Source: Jaltomata sinuosa
Lineage: Eukaryota > Streptophyta > Magnoliopsida > Solanales > Solanaceae
NCBI GenBank assembly: GCA_003996215.1
Contig: QJPP01007248.1
Span: 806,001 to 870,000 of the forward strand
Length of the DNA: 64,000 nt
Direction of reading: 5' to 3'
The notes under the pieces are model-generated. The model worked only from the letters and a program-made list of their open reading frames with translations, did no database searches and was not told the DNA's origin. A program made the position numbers and the translations under genes. Positions 11,691-21,647 of the stretch are shown piece after piece; position 1 is the stretch's first letter, and the number at the start of each line of letters is the position of its first letter.

Positions 11691-13144
11691 AGTTTTTCCA
11701 CAAAGATCAGTTTCTTAACTTCTAGACGATAAGAGAAAAATAACTCAAAAGATAACCATGTTAGATTATATTAATGATAAACAATGCAAGATATTCGACA
11801 GAAGGTGAACAAACAAGTGTTGCTTTGCTTAAAGGTAAATTAATGCACAAGTGAATTTGAATAGGAATGACTCGAACGAACAGAAAATTGTCCGTTGATT
11901 TTTAGAGTAAGTGATTTGATAGGAAGTATACTTTGTGTTGAATAGGCTTTTTTTGTACTTGACATTTGTTGATGTTAATAAGGTAAGACTTCCCAACTTC
12001 TTCATCAGAATGCAATCATTCAAAGATAGGGAATGGGCCTTCAAAGGCTACATATTTCGAACAAGGTGAATTAACTTTTCGAAAAGATAGGAATAAGATT
12101 TTAAAGGTCTTTTTAAGAATGTTTGAAATGTTCTAAAAAACTTAAAAACTCGAAGAATCATTTGGCCGGACGCATGCATTGTTGGCTTATATTTCTTCCT
12201 ATGGGCACTGAAATACTTTAGTAGGAGTGGATCAATTCACCTTCAATTGAAGCAACACGCAATCAGACAAAAGCACTTATATTGCATAACATGTAAACAA
12301 TTTATAGCGCGTCCTATACAAATATGTGACCTTTTTAAGCCAAAGGTGGGCCTAATGAATTGAAGGATGTAATTCCATTTGTAAGACATTCCATTGCCCC
12401 AAAATATATTACATAGAAATTGAATAAATCTAATTGGGATACAAAATAAGAATACGGGATTACAATGATTATTAGTCCCACGCAGGGGTACAATCCTAGA
12501 CTAAATCATCGTGGAAGGTCCTTAATTCTCGAACTTCTTAGACTTCTTGGAATTTCGAACGTCTTTCGGATGGAGATCTTCAAAACACTATCTAAATACT
12601 TCCCAACCCCGAGGGACAATGGTCTGTACTATTCTACATTACATCCTTCAATTAATCATACAAGGGATGATTGTTCTTTCGGACCGTGGGCCTTTTCAAA
12701 CACAAGGTGCTCTTGTAATGGACTCGATACCACTTTGATATCGAATCAACTTAGGTCAATGCCTAATTAAGGGATTTCATTTCGCTCTATCTTAGGTTGT
12801 CTAGAGTTGGTTTATTTTGAAATGACCGGGAACCCGGGTGGACAACCGCGAGCTAAAACAATAAGTGACCGTTAACCCACCACGAGTCAACTACTTCACT
12901 CGTCTGTTTTGAGAAAGTGTTTTTAGTGAAGAACGATTGCAAATACTTGCATAATCGCCCTTTATTCCTAATGTAACCTAATGTTTTGCCAAGGGAGGCA
13001 GAATATACCATGAAAAATGCAACAGTTTATAATTTACAAAAATTAAACAAGTAAACAAATAAATTAATAAATTAATTATTATAAAACAGAATAGTTAGTC
13101 AACTAAGAGTTAGTTAAAATTATTTTGGTTAGAATCTAGTTGAA
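11691..13144 (-). other. 5' leader of Ogre-like element
   Basis: About 1.45 kb between the primer site and gag in element orientation. No protein domain was recognised on either strand. Ogre elements often have an extra ORF1 upstream of gag; I do not see one here. The short ORFs (11829-12044, 12465-12770) are not supported. Confidence 0.45.
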
Positions 13145-13161
13145 TCCCCAGCGGAGTCGCC
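13145..13161 (-). other. Primer binding site (tRNA-Arg-type) of Ogre-like element
   Basis: The plus strand reads TCCCCAGCGGAGTCGCC, so the element strand carries GGCGACTCCGCTGGGGA about 5 nt after the 5' LTR. This is the primer type I associate with Ogre elements (complement of a tRNA-Arg 3' end). The LTR position is visible; the tRNA identity is from recalled family knowledge. Confidence 0.65.
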
Positions 13162-13166
13162 CTTTC

Positions 13167-16100
13167 CGTATTAGGGGAAAAAATGGTTAAGACTTAATTA
13201 AATTCAAAAACTTTAAAAAATTTCCAAATTCAGTTAAAATTAACAGTCTCCACTTAATTTTATAAACGAAATTAAGAAAACCTTAAAAAAAAAACTTCTA
13301 AAGTTTAAAACAGATAAAAACATCAAAAATTAAGAGATTTTGGGTAAGAGATTCATATTAATATTTTCAGAAGGGTTTTAAGGAACTCAAAATATCCGCT
13401 AACTCGTGGTTATCTATCGATTTAAAATAACTCTTATTTTTGACTAACTTCGAAAAATATTATTTTGAAAAAGACGAGAATATTGCCAATAAAATAATTT
13501 ACCTAAAGATAAGTAAAGATTTTTGAAATATTTGAAAATGGTTTAAGGAAAACATGCTTTGTACTTGCGTAAGAAAAAATGATTATTATTGGAAAGGGAA
13601 ATAGAGATAACTTCATTCTTTAATAAGTATTAAAACCCAAGTTTAATATTGGGAAATAATGGAAAAAAAACTCATGGAAAAGTTTCATTTTTATAGGCTT
13701 TTAAACAAGTAAATCAAATGAGAATAAATTTAATTAAAGGATTATTAATTTAATTAAGTGGCCGAACACAAACAAGAAATAACAATTCTTTATGGTATTT
13801 CAACTAAGTTAAATTAAAATTATTAGTTTCATGCAACTTCACACAAAAAAATATACAAGATAATAAGTAAATGAGTAATAAGGAAAGAAGTTGGGTTTAG
13901 GCATCCAAGGCTCAAACCCCCCAAATTGTCCAATTTTGGACTCAAAATCTTGAGCTTTTGTAGCCCACTCTGTGCCTCGTGCTATTGCTGCCTTTGTTTT
14001 ATACAGGGGCTTTGGCCCATTCCCTTCTTGCTCGTACACCAGTAACTTTAGCTTTCAGAATCGCATTGAGGATGACTCAAAAAATTTTGGGGTTCAACCC
14101 TCACAGATATGCGAAGGGGAAATCTGGGAGTCCAAAGATGGACTCTATCTCGCGCATGTGGCAAAGAAAAAAAGAAAAGCGAAGGATTAAAATTTGAGTA
14201 GAAGAATTGATGTCCAGATAATACAAAATTATAGGATTACGAATGGTAATGACAATTCCTAACTTTAGCTACAACAGTCTCATACCAATTTTGAGCAAGA
14301 GGAATACCAATACTGAACAAACAACTTCCAAAAGCATACTCGATATTTCACACTATGAAAACAAACTTATTATCCCACAACGTTAATCAAGCAGGACATA
14401 GGTAAAAACATATCAAATGATCAACTTAGAGATCTATAAATTTCAGCTCAGCGTATTTGCTTACTATACATCATATGAGAGACACTTTAGTTATCTTAAC
14501 ACAAGAAAGACACACAAGGCTAAGACAAAGAAATTACGAGATCATGCTAAGGGGTTTCACACTTAAAAAAACTATTTAAATCATGCTCTAATTCGAGTAA
14601 CAAGATAGCCTGTTTCAAAACTTAAACTTGAAGAAATTATTCAATTTATAGTAAGGAAAAGATTTTCGACTTCAGACATGATTCAGATAAGGGAAAAGCA
14701 GTTCATCTTCGGCAGACTTATGGTGGAAATTAGTATCTAACAAATTTTGAAAAGAGCAACCTTTACCCAACTAGACCAAACACGACATATAAAGGAAGAA
14801 AAGATGAAGCCAAGTTGAAGCTAAATCATGCAATCAAAAAACATTGAGCTAGCACAGATAAAGGTCGATTCATGATCAAAACACAGCCAATCTATCAAGT
14901 TATACATGATTCATTTACAACAAAAAGAGCCTATGATATTGAGCTGCTTGATTCTTAAAATAGTGAAGGGTTGCGACGTTTAGAAAGTATTCCAGATACA
15001 TAAGACATGAAACACCTATCACATACTATTGATAACCAAAATCAATGAGCTTAAATTAGATAAAGAGGAGAACAAAAATCAGATATCTCCTCTTGGAACA
15101 GTCCAAAATACAAATCTCTTAGAAATACATAAATGGACCCAAGAGCAAAACGAACAGAAGCACAAAACAATTTGAAAGAAAATCATGGGGAACTTCAAGA
15201 AAAACCAACGTATGCTAGAAAATGATTCAACTTAGCAGAAAAACATTCTAGTCCTCATACGCAATCCTCACCAAATCACACATATAATCATATAAGACCA
15301 GTGAAAACCAACCTAAAACTTCCACAAAATTACAACTCTACCTAATGCTAAAAGAAAAGACACGAGAAGTTAGGTGTTTACCTTCTTTAGGGCAGCAAAC
15401 AAAACTTGAGCCTCGTCAGAATACTTCACCACGCTGAAAAATGAACTTCGAACTCGAGTTTTTTCAACCTTGAAAACTTATGAAAATAACTCGAATTCTT
15501 TGCCAAGAAATCCCAAGCTTTCTCAAGCCTTTCAGGGTTAGTTATGAAAACCTTACCCTCAATGAGTGAATAGTAAGGGTTTATATAGGGTGAAAATCAG
15601 ATGGATTTGGGAGGTGATTTTCGATGTGAGATAACTAGAATTTAGGGAGTTTTTGCGGAATTCACTTAGGAAATTCGAATTTTGAATTCAAATTCATGGT
15701 GAGAAGGAAATATGAAGGCCACGTATGTACTTTAGTATGAATTCAAATGGAATCCAAGAGGAAACACCGAGATCTTTGGGATGGGAGTGACTCCTTGGTG
15801 ATTTGGGTTTTTCTAGAACTATACAACACATCAAACGTACGAGTTGGAGGGATTTGGATGGAGCATTGACATATTTTGTTCATCTAGGTCTCTCAATTTG
15901 GGTGTCATTTTGTTGAGAGGAGAGAGTTTTAGGGGCTTTTTTTTATCTGTGTAAGAAAGAAGAAGAAAAGAGTATAAGGAGGATATTATGTGGGCTGGAT
16001 CGGGTCTTGTGAAGGTGGAGTGGGCCGAGGGGATTGCTTTGGGCCAGTTTTGGCTAAAGCAAAGAGTAGTTATAAGATGAATAATTTGATTTAAAAGCTG

Positions 16101-16573
16101 GCCATGTTGCTTTGCAAATGCGGCCAGATTTGGTTCAAAGAATAATAAAATTTGAATAATTAGGGAGATTCGGCCACTATTGAAATGAAACGAATTAATA
16201 TCATAATTAATTAAATGAGCTTTTAGCTTTAACAATTAAGAATAATTATTTTATAAAACATAACTAACTCCTTCAAAATCAAAAAATTAATCATACAATT
16301 ATTTCTTGATTTTAAATCATTTTTAGGAAAATGGAGCACATTTCATTTTCTAAATGTGATTTTTCATTTAGAATAATTTTCAAAATATTTCTTTAAGTAA
16401 AATTTATATAATTATATATAATTAAATATAGAATATACATAATTTACCTAAAATTACTAAATTATTCACAAATTAATTTTGAAAACATTAAAATCTTATA
16501 AAGACAATTATTTTAAAATAGAAGAAACTCAAAATTAATTACGAATGTGGAGGGTAAAAATTGGGTGTCCACA
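13167..16573 (-). repeat. 5' LTR of Ogre-like element
   Basis: About 3.41 kb, aligned end to end with 202-3583. The inner terminus reads CGTATTAGGGG where the other LTR has TGTTTTACGGGGG, so its inner TG has decayed to CG. The outer end GTGTCCACA is intact and followed by the target duplication. It carries a 35-bp segment (15319-15353), flanked by CTAAAA repeats, that is missing from the other LTR. Confidence 0.88.
15581..15590 (-). promoter_or_regulatory. Putative TATA box in Ogre-like 5' LTR
   Basis: The minus strand reads CCTATATAA, same context as in the other LTR at 2587-2596. It lies about 1 kb into the LTR, so U3 would be about 1 kb and R/U5 about 2.4 kb. Inferred from motif and conservation only. 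Confidence 0.55.
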
Positions 16574-16578
16574 GTCCC
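16574..16578. repeat. Target site duplication GTCCC (right copy)
   Basis: Right-hand partner of 197-201. It directly follows the terminal CA of the right LTR, and E's integrase resumes within it. Confidence 0.85.
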
Positions 16579-17160
16579 CCAGAAGTGAGAGATACACGGA
16601 GTGCCATGGTTTGAAATAAAGGAAGCTAGAACCCCATGCAAATGAACAACCTCACGGAGATAAATCTGGGCCAATCTCTCTGCACTATAAGAAGAATGAA
16701 CTGGCAAGAAGTATGCAGACTTAGTCAGCCTATTAACTATAACCCAAATAGAGTCAAACCCTTGAGAAGTGCATGGTAACCATGCTATGAAATCCATAGT
16801 GATCTCTTCCTATTTCCACTCAGGAATGGGAAGTATCCGCATCAATCCCCCAGGTCTCATGTGCTCGAACTTAACCTACTGACAGTTTAAGCAACGAGAT
16901 ACAAACACTACTTTGTCCTGCTTCATACCACTCCACTAATAAAGCTACCTTAAATCTCAATACATCTTATCTGTGCCCGGATGGATGGAGTACCTAGAAC
17001 AATGAGCCTCTTGGAGAATCAACTGAATCATATCCCCAACTCTTAGAACACAAAGGAGACTATCAAATCTCAAAAGACCCTCTGAATCTAAAGTATCCAT
17101 GTTGGCCTCACCCCGTACAACATGATTGCAAATATCACAAAACTGTGTATCCTCAAATTG
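16579..17160 (-). pseudogene. Integrase N-terminal and core part of element E
   Basis: The minus strand shows an HHCC zinc-finger relic (YSIHPG near 17000, then CLNC near 16890), then the core: MDFIAWLPC with the first catalytic Asp, DSIWVIVNRLTKSAYF, SAERLAQIYLREVVHLHG, and SFISNHGT where the family has SDRG, so the second catalytic Asp is replaced by Asn. The reading frame runs on into the Ogre LTR, which adds about 20 unrelated residues. It would be inactive even without the insertion. Confidence 0.85.
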
Positions 17161-17679
17161 ATGCTACTAAATCTGGTCAACCAGAGTAGAACGGACCTCA
17201 ACACTGGCAAGAACTCTGGTAGGATCTGACAAATCAAGGCTAACCAAATGTTTAGCCAAGGATTGGATGTACAAGACCAACAGTTGCTCTGAAACTGAAA
17301 GAGAAGCCAAGCTGCCCATACTCACTGCCTTCCATCTCAAGGCATCTGCTACCATGTTTTCCTTGCTTGGATGGTATAAAATAGTGAAGTCGTAGTCCTT
17401 CAGTAACTCAATCAATATTTGCTGCCTAGAGTTCAACGCTCGCTGACTCGTGATGTAATGAAGACTACGATGGTCAGTGTAAATTTCACAGTGAACTCCA
17501 TAGAGGTAGTGCCTCAAGATCTTTAGCGCGAAGACTACCACCGCTAACTCCAAGTCATGAGCATGGTAGTTACGCTTGTGAACCTTCAGCTGCCTCATCG
17601 CACTAGCTATCACATGACCCTGCTGCATCAATACACAACCAAGACCAACTGATGAAGCATCACAATACATGGAGAATCC
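17161..17679 (-). pseudogene. RNase H domain of element E
   Basis: An open stretch of 167 residues on the minus strand (17670-17167). The Ty3/gypsy RNase H residues are visible in order: YCDAS (Asp), HDLELA (Glu), YTDHRSL (Asp) and MVADAL (Asp). It digests the RNA strand during reverse transcription in the parent element. It is followed by the linker to the integrase zinc finger. Best-preserved piece of E, but separated from RT by a stop at about 17679. Confidence 0.85.
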
Positions 17680-18505
17680 CTAACCCTCAACTGGTAATGT
17701 CAACACCGGAGCTGAAGTCAATAAGGCCTTAAGCCTCTGAAAACTATCCTCGCATTGATCTGACCATTGAAATGGATCATGCTTCCTAGTCAGCCTATTC
17801 AGAGGTGCTGCTATAGAAGAAAATCCCTTAACGAACAGCCTATAATATCCTGCCAACCCAATGAAACTGCGAACCTCGGTAAGAGCAGTAGGCCTCAACC
17901 AATCACGAACGACTAAAATTTTCCTTAGGTACACTCTAATCACATCCTTAGACACCACGTGTCCTAGGAATGCTACTAACTTAAGCCAAAACTCACAGTT
18001 TGACAACTTGGCATAAAGCCGATGATCTCTCAAAGTCTGTAGTACTGTCCTCAAATACTACTCATGCTCCTCTGCACTCCGCGAATATATCAATATGTCA
18101 TTGATGAATACTATCACAAACAAATCCAAGTATAGCTTGAGCACCCTGTGCATCAGCTGCGGGGGCATTAGTCAATCCGAAAGACATCACCAGGAACTCA
18201 CAGTGGCCATAACATATACTGAATGCTATCTTAGTGATGTCCTCCACCCTAATCCTGAACTGGTGGTAGCCTGACGTCAGATCTACCTTAGAAAACACGG
18301 CCGAACCCTGGTGCTGATTAAACAAATCATCTATATGTGGCATTAGATACCTATTCTTCACAGTCACCTTATTCAGCTGCCGATAATCGATACACATCCG
18401 CATCAAACCATCCTTCTTCTTCTCAGAAAGAACTGGAGCACCCCAAGGCGACACACTCGGCCTAATGAAACCCATAGCTAACAATCCCTGAAGCTGAGCC
18501 ACCGA
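17680..18505 (-). pseudogene. Reverse transcriptase domain of element E
   Basis: The minus strand carries GFIRPSVSPWGAPVL, CIDYRQLNKVTVKNRY, FSKVDLTSGYHQ, a degenerate MSFGLTNAP, then the catalytic box as VFINDILIYS (18108-18085), where the second-position Asp of the usual FIDD is Asn. After a frameshift and a stop near 18060 come FLGHVVSKD and SFIGLAGYYR. The N-terminal RT start is missing: similarity begins abruptly at about 18505, next to LTR-like sequence, so a deletion joined RT to the 5' LTR. Confidence 0.85.
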
Positions 18506-18722
18506 AATATGCCCTGTACACAACAAAAGAAGAACAATTGCAGTATCAGTAAACAAGAAATAACATTCTACTGGTAGGATCATCGACAAGCTCCCAACAT
18601 ATGAAATATGAACAATCAACCATCACATAGTACAACCAGACATCATATAATTAGTCAAGCTATAAGACTACCAAATAGACTCCCAGTCAACAACCTGACT
18701 TAACAACCATATAAACCATGCA
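18506..18722 (-). repeat. Inner part of element E 5' LTR, left of the solo LTR
   Basis: The stretch from about 18650 to 18722 (AAGACTACCAAATAGAC, AACAACC.GACTTAACAACCATATAA) matches 19725-19778 of the inserted solo LTR. The part 18506-18650 is weakly similar at best. It represents the LTR sequence left of the insertion point; the LTR end that should follow was deleted together with gag and protease. Confidence 0.6.
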
Positions 18723-19997
18723 TGTCACGACCCAACTATCGGGTCATGCAGTCACCTACTCTAAATCACCTAGATAGGAGAACCTTTACCACCTAATTTA
18801 AATAGGTATGCGGAAGTAAATAAAAAACATGAAAATTTATCTTAATAAAATAAAACAAATCTCAAACTTTGATTACAATGAAACCTTTTCAAAGTACAAC
18901 TGAATCCTTCCCTAAGAACTAGTATAAACAAGTACAAGAGCTGCTAAGAGAAATGAAACAAAAGAATAAGACACAACTCCCACCATTGGAAGAGAAGTGT
19001 AGGAGCTGTAGGAGATTTCTATCCATGTCACTGAGAAACATCAACTGATCTTCCAACCAGACTATACCCAAAAAGGCATAGCAAGAGTAGTATCACCACA
19101 AACAACATGTACTGGTTGATATCATTGGTCGACCTAAATCTACAACATAACATCATGTAAATATCTAAAAAAAATCATGCATCATAAAATTTATACAGTC
19201 AGGGTCCCTTATCAAAAACTCCTTCTACCCAGATATGATGCCCGTGAATTCCATTCACCTTTCCCCCAATCCTTGTTTCCATATTTTGCTGCCAACTTGA
19301 GCATTATAGAAAACCCCACTCTGCTAAACTTGTCATACACGGGACCCTTACAATCCTTAGATCCTACCAGTCTAATCATAAACAAGGAAACCTTCCTTGT
19401 TACCAAGCCCGACCTCATTATATGACTACCTCTGAGTTCTGCCTATTCAAAATCCAAGGTTCCTTACCCTTGACATCTCATTTAATTAGGCATTCACCGA
19501 ATACTAGCCTTGATTGACTAATCCAGTCATACCTGACTCCCTAAGAACCTTAGACCCTCCAAGTTCACCCGTCTTGAACCCATCAAGCAACATATCTCAC
19601 AGTCTTTGGCCTTGTGACCAACTAGCCTAGACATCACCACTAGTCGGCCTATCACTCTTGCCAAAATAGGAATTGAGAATGTACAATGGTAACAGAATAT
19701 AACCAGCCAACATGAATCAGCCAAGTCCATATGATTACCAATAAGACTTCGAGTCAACAACTGGACTCAACAACCATATAAGTCATGCCTAACTATGCAA
19801 GTAACCAGATCATATATAGTTATGTCACATCTTGCAAGTAACCCGTACTACCTAATGATCTCTAGGACATTATATATGGCATTTAACATGCAACCCCGAT
19901 TTACAGAAGAAACCACCTTATCTCTTAAACACACACCTACCCGACCACTCAAGGGCTAATATGTATATCAAGTAATAATAAACCCAACCCTCTCATG

Positions 19998-20275
19998 GAA
20001 CCAACATGCAATGAACATCAATAACAGATAAGCCCAGTTCACTCAAGGAACCAATATGTAAAGAACATCAATAACAGATAACCCTGGTTCACTCAAGGAA
20101 CCAACATGCAAGGAACATCAATAACAGATAAGCCCGGTTGACTTAATATGTAAGGAACATCAATAACAGATAAGCCTGGTTTACTTAAAGAACCAACATA
20201 TAAAGAACATCAATAAGAGATAAGCCTTGTTCACTCAAGGAACCAATCATGTAATGAACATCAATAAATAACAAG
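19998..20275. repeat. 50-bp tandem repeat inside solo LTR, about 6 units
   Basis: The unit begins GAACCAACATGCAATGAACA and continues TCAATAACAGATAAGCCC and GTTCACTCAAG. Unit starts are at 19998, 20048, 20098, a truncated unit near 20150, 20190 and 20240, with 50-bp spacing. The corresponding place in the host LTR (about 21857-21906) has one copy. Confidence 0.85.
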
Positions 20276-20283
20276 TAAACCCA

Positions 20284-20500
20284 TACTAGGCGTGGTACCC
20301 GATCCAACCAAGGAATAATATTATACCAGGCGTGGTACTCGATCCAACCAGTGCAAAACCTATACCATGCATTGTTTCCAAGCCAACCAATAACTTATAC
20401 GAGGCGTGGCACCGGAGACAACCAATAATCTATACCAGGCGTGGTACCAAAGCCAACCAATAATTTGTACCAGGAGTGATACTCAAGCCAACTGAAGAAT
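20284..20500. repeat. 35-40-bp tandem repeat with GGCGTGGTACC core, 6 units
   Basis: Units start at 20284, 20324, 20364, 20399, 20434 and 20469, so the period changes from 40 to 35 bp along the array. The core is ACCAGGCGTGGTACC followed by AAGCCAACCAATAA. Related diverged copies occur in the host LTR at about 22022-22135. Confidence 0.85.
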
Positions 20501-21446
20501 GACAGATATCACAACAATCACAACCACAATGAATATAGACCACGCATGTACAACTACCAAGTATTTAAACAAGTTCATTACATGAGATTGACACTTAACA
20601 TATCACTAACATTTATTCCCTTTATTCTGAAAACACATGGTGCAAGTATACTAAAGAAACAGTTATAATGCACACATCACAAATTTGGATTACAACAACC
20701 ATCACCTACCATGAACACTTATGATTCATTATTCCAACCTTGATTACCTATATGAATACTAACCCTGCCTTAATCAATTAAGCATATTAGTTCACATATA
20801 TTGAATCCTAGACTTAATTAGGAGTACACATGCATCCACAGGAAATCCATACCTAATACCAAGGGCCTGGTACCTCGTTGCTAATCCGTCCCCTTATTAT
20901 ACCAACCCAAGAAATCCGCTAAGGCCTAGCAACCCTTATAATTAATGACCACTGCATCCGTAAACCCACCCAAATTTTAGTTATTTAGGGATTAACAATC
21001 ATAACTTCAAATCGATCAATCAAATCTAGGGTCATATTACTCATAACAGTAAATTTCCACCCTAACCAACAAGATTAAATACGTTCATCCATCTAGACTC
21101 TGCGCCCGAAGACCTAACCATGAAATCTCCCATCAGTTTAAAACATATTATGCTTTAAAAATTAGGTCTAAACTATTCAGTTAAACCTAGCCTATCTGGA
21201 CACCAAGCAGGTACTGCAAAAGTCTAAACACAAACTTCTGGCTCTGTGGATGCGAATTCTGATAAGAACAAGGCATGGAATCTATGGGTTATACCCCATT
21301 TAAGTGGAAATCCCTCCTCTCTATTACTTGCAAGCCAAAAGGCACCCTAGGAGGATTTTTGGAGCAACCCTCGTTCTTTTTGCAAGTGAAGAGGAGAAGT
21401 CAGAAATATAAAACCCATTTTCTAGGTTTCAAATTCCATCGTCCTG
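20501..21446. other. Unique part of solo LTR
   Basis: No coding sequence and no repeat seen. The short plus ORF at 21275-21514 runs into the CTATAG palindrome cluster and is not supported. Confidence 0.4.
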
Positions 21447-21515
21447 CTATAGAGACCTACCGACTGCTATGGCGAGTGTTCTATAGCGAGAAAATTCCTG
21501 CTATAGCAGGATGAC
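21447..21515. repeat. GCTATAGC-type palindrome cluster in solo LTR
   Basis: Contains CTGCTATAGAG, CTGCTATGGCG, TTCTATAGCGAG and CTGCTATAGCAGG within 70 bp, about 135-200 bp from the LTR's 5' end in minus orientation. A TATATTTC follows downstream on the minus strand at about 21404-21412. Same motif class as 22893-23040 in element E's LTR. Confidence 0.75.
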
Positions 21516-21647
21516 ATCAGCCAGAGTAAATTTTCAAATTCCAAATTTTTTTGTCGTGTCACCCCAATTTAATTCAAGATCATATTTCAAAAGTTCCCAT
21601 AACCCGCAATGAGGTATCTTTTAATAATGACTGAACAGGTCGTTACA

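Larger units (their letters stand above)
202..16573 (-). mobile_element. Ogre/Tat-like Ty3/gypsy LTR retrotransposon, pol mostly lost, nested in element E
   Basis: The two ends are long direct repeats of about 3.4 kb. The outer termini are TG (202-203) and CA (16572-16573), and GTCCC flanks both sides (197-201 and 16574-16578), the target duplication expected from an LTR-element integrase. Gag, the primer site near 13150 and the polypurine tract near 3590 all place transcription on the minus strand, so the right repeat is the 5' LTR. Internally, from the 5' side, there is a leader of about 1.4 kb, a decayed gag, a short protease/RT-linker scrap, and about 5 kb of non-coding repeats including a 98-bp tandem array. 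RT, RNase H and integrase were not found, so the copy would depend on a helper. Large size, long LTRs and the primer type fit the Ogre/Tat lineage, which is inference from known family traits. Confidence 0.88.
18723..21647 (-). mobile_element. Solo LTR nested in a same-family LTR (2.9 kb)
   Basis: Starts TGTCACGACC and ends GGTCGTTACA, an almost perfect 10-bp inverted terminal repeat. ATGCA precedes it (18718-18722) and ATGCC follows it (21648-21652), a 5-bp duplication with one mismatch. No internal gag/pol is present. The flanking sequence continues as another copy of the same LTR: 21653 onward matches 19784 onward inside it. This is what remains after LTR-LTR recombination removed the body of an element that had jumped into element E's LTR. 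Coding orientation (minus) is inferred because TGTAACGACC is the usual 5' end of this family. Confidence 0.8.

Noticed and set aside
12465..12770. Possible extra ORF1 of an Ogre element
   Set aside because: It is on the plus strand, opposite to the element, and short; nothing supports a gene.
18723..21647. DNA transposon, because of the 10-bp near-perfect inverted termini
   Set aside because: TG..CA ends, 5-bp duplication, and a homologous copy serving as 5' LTR of a gypsy element fit a solo LTR better; inverted ends TGTMACGACC are usual in this LTR family.
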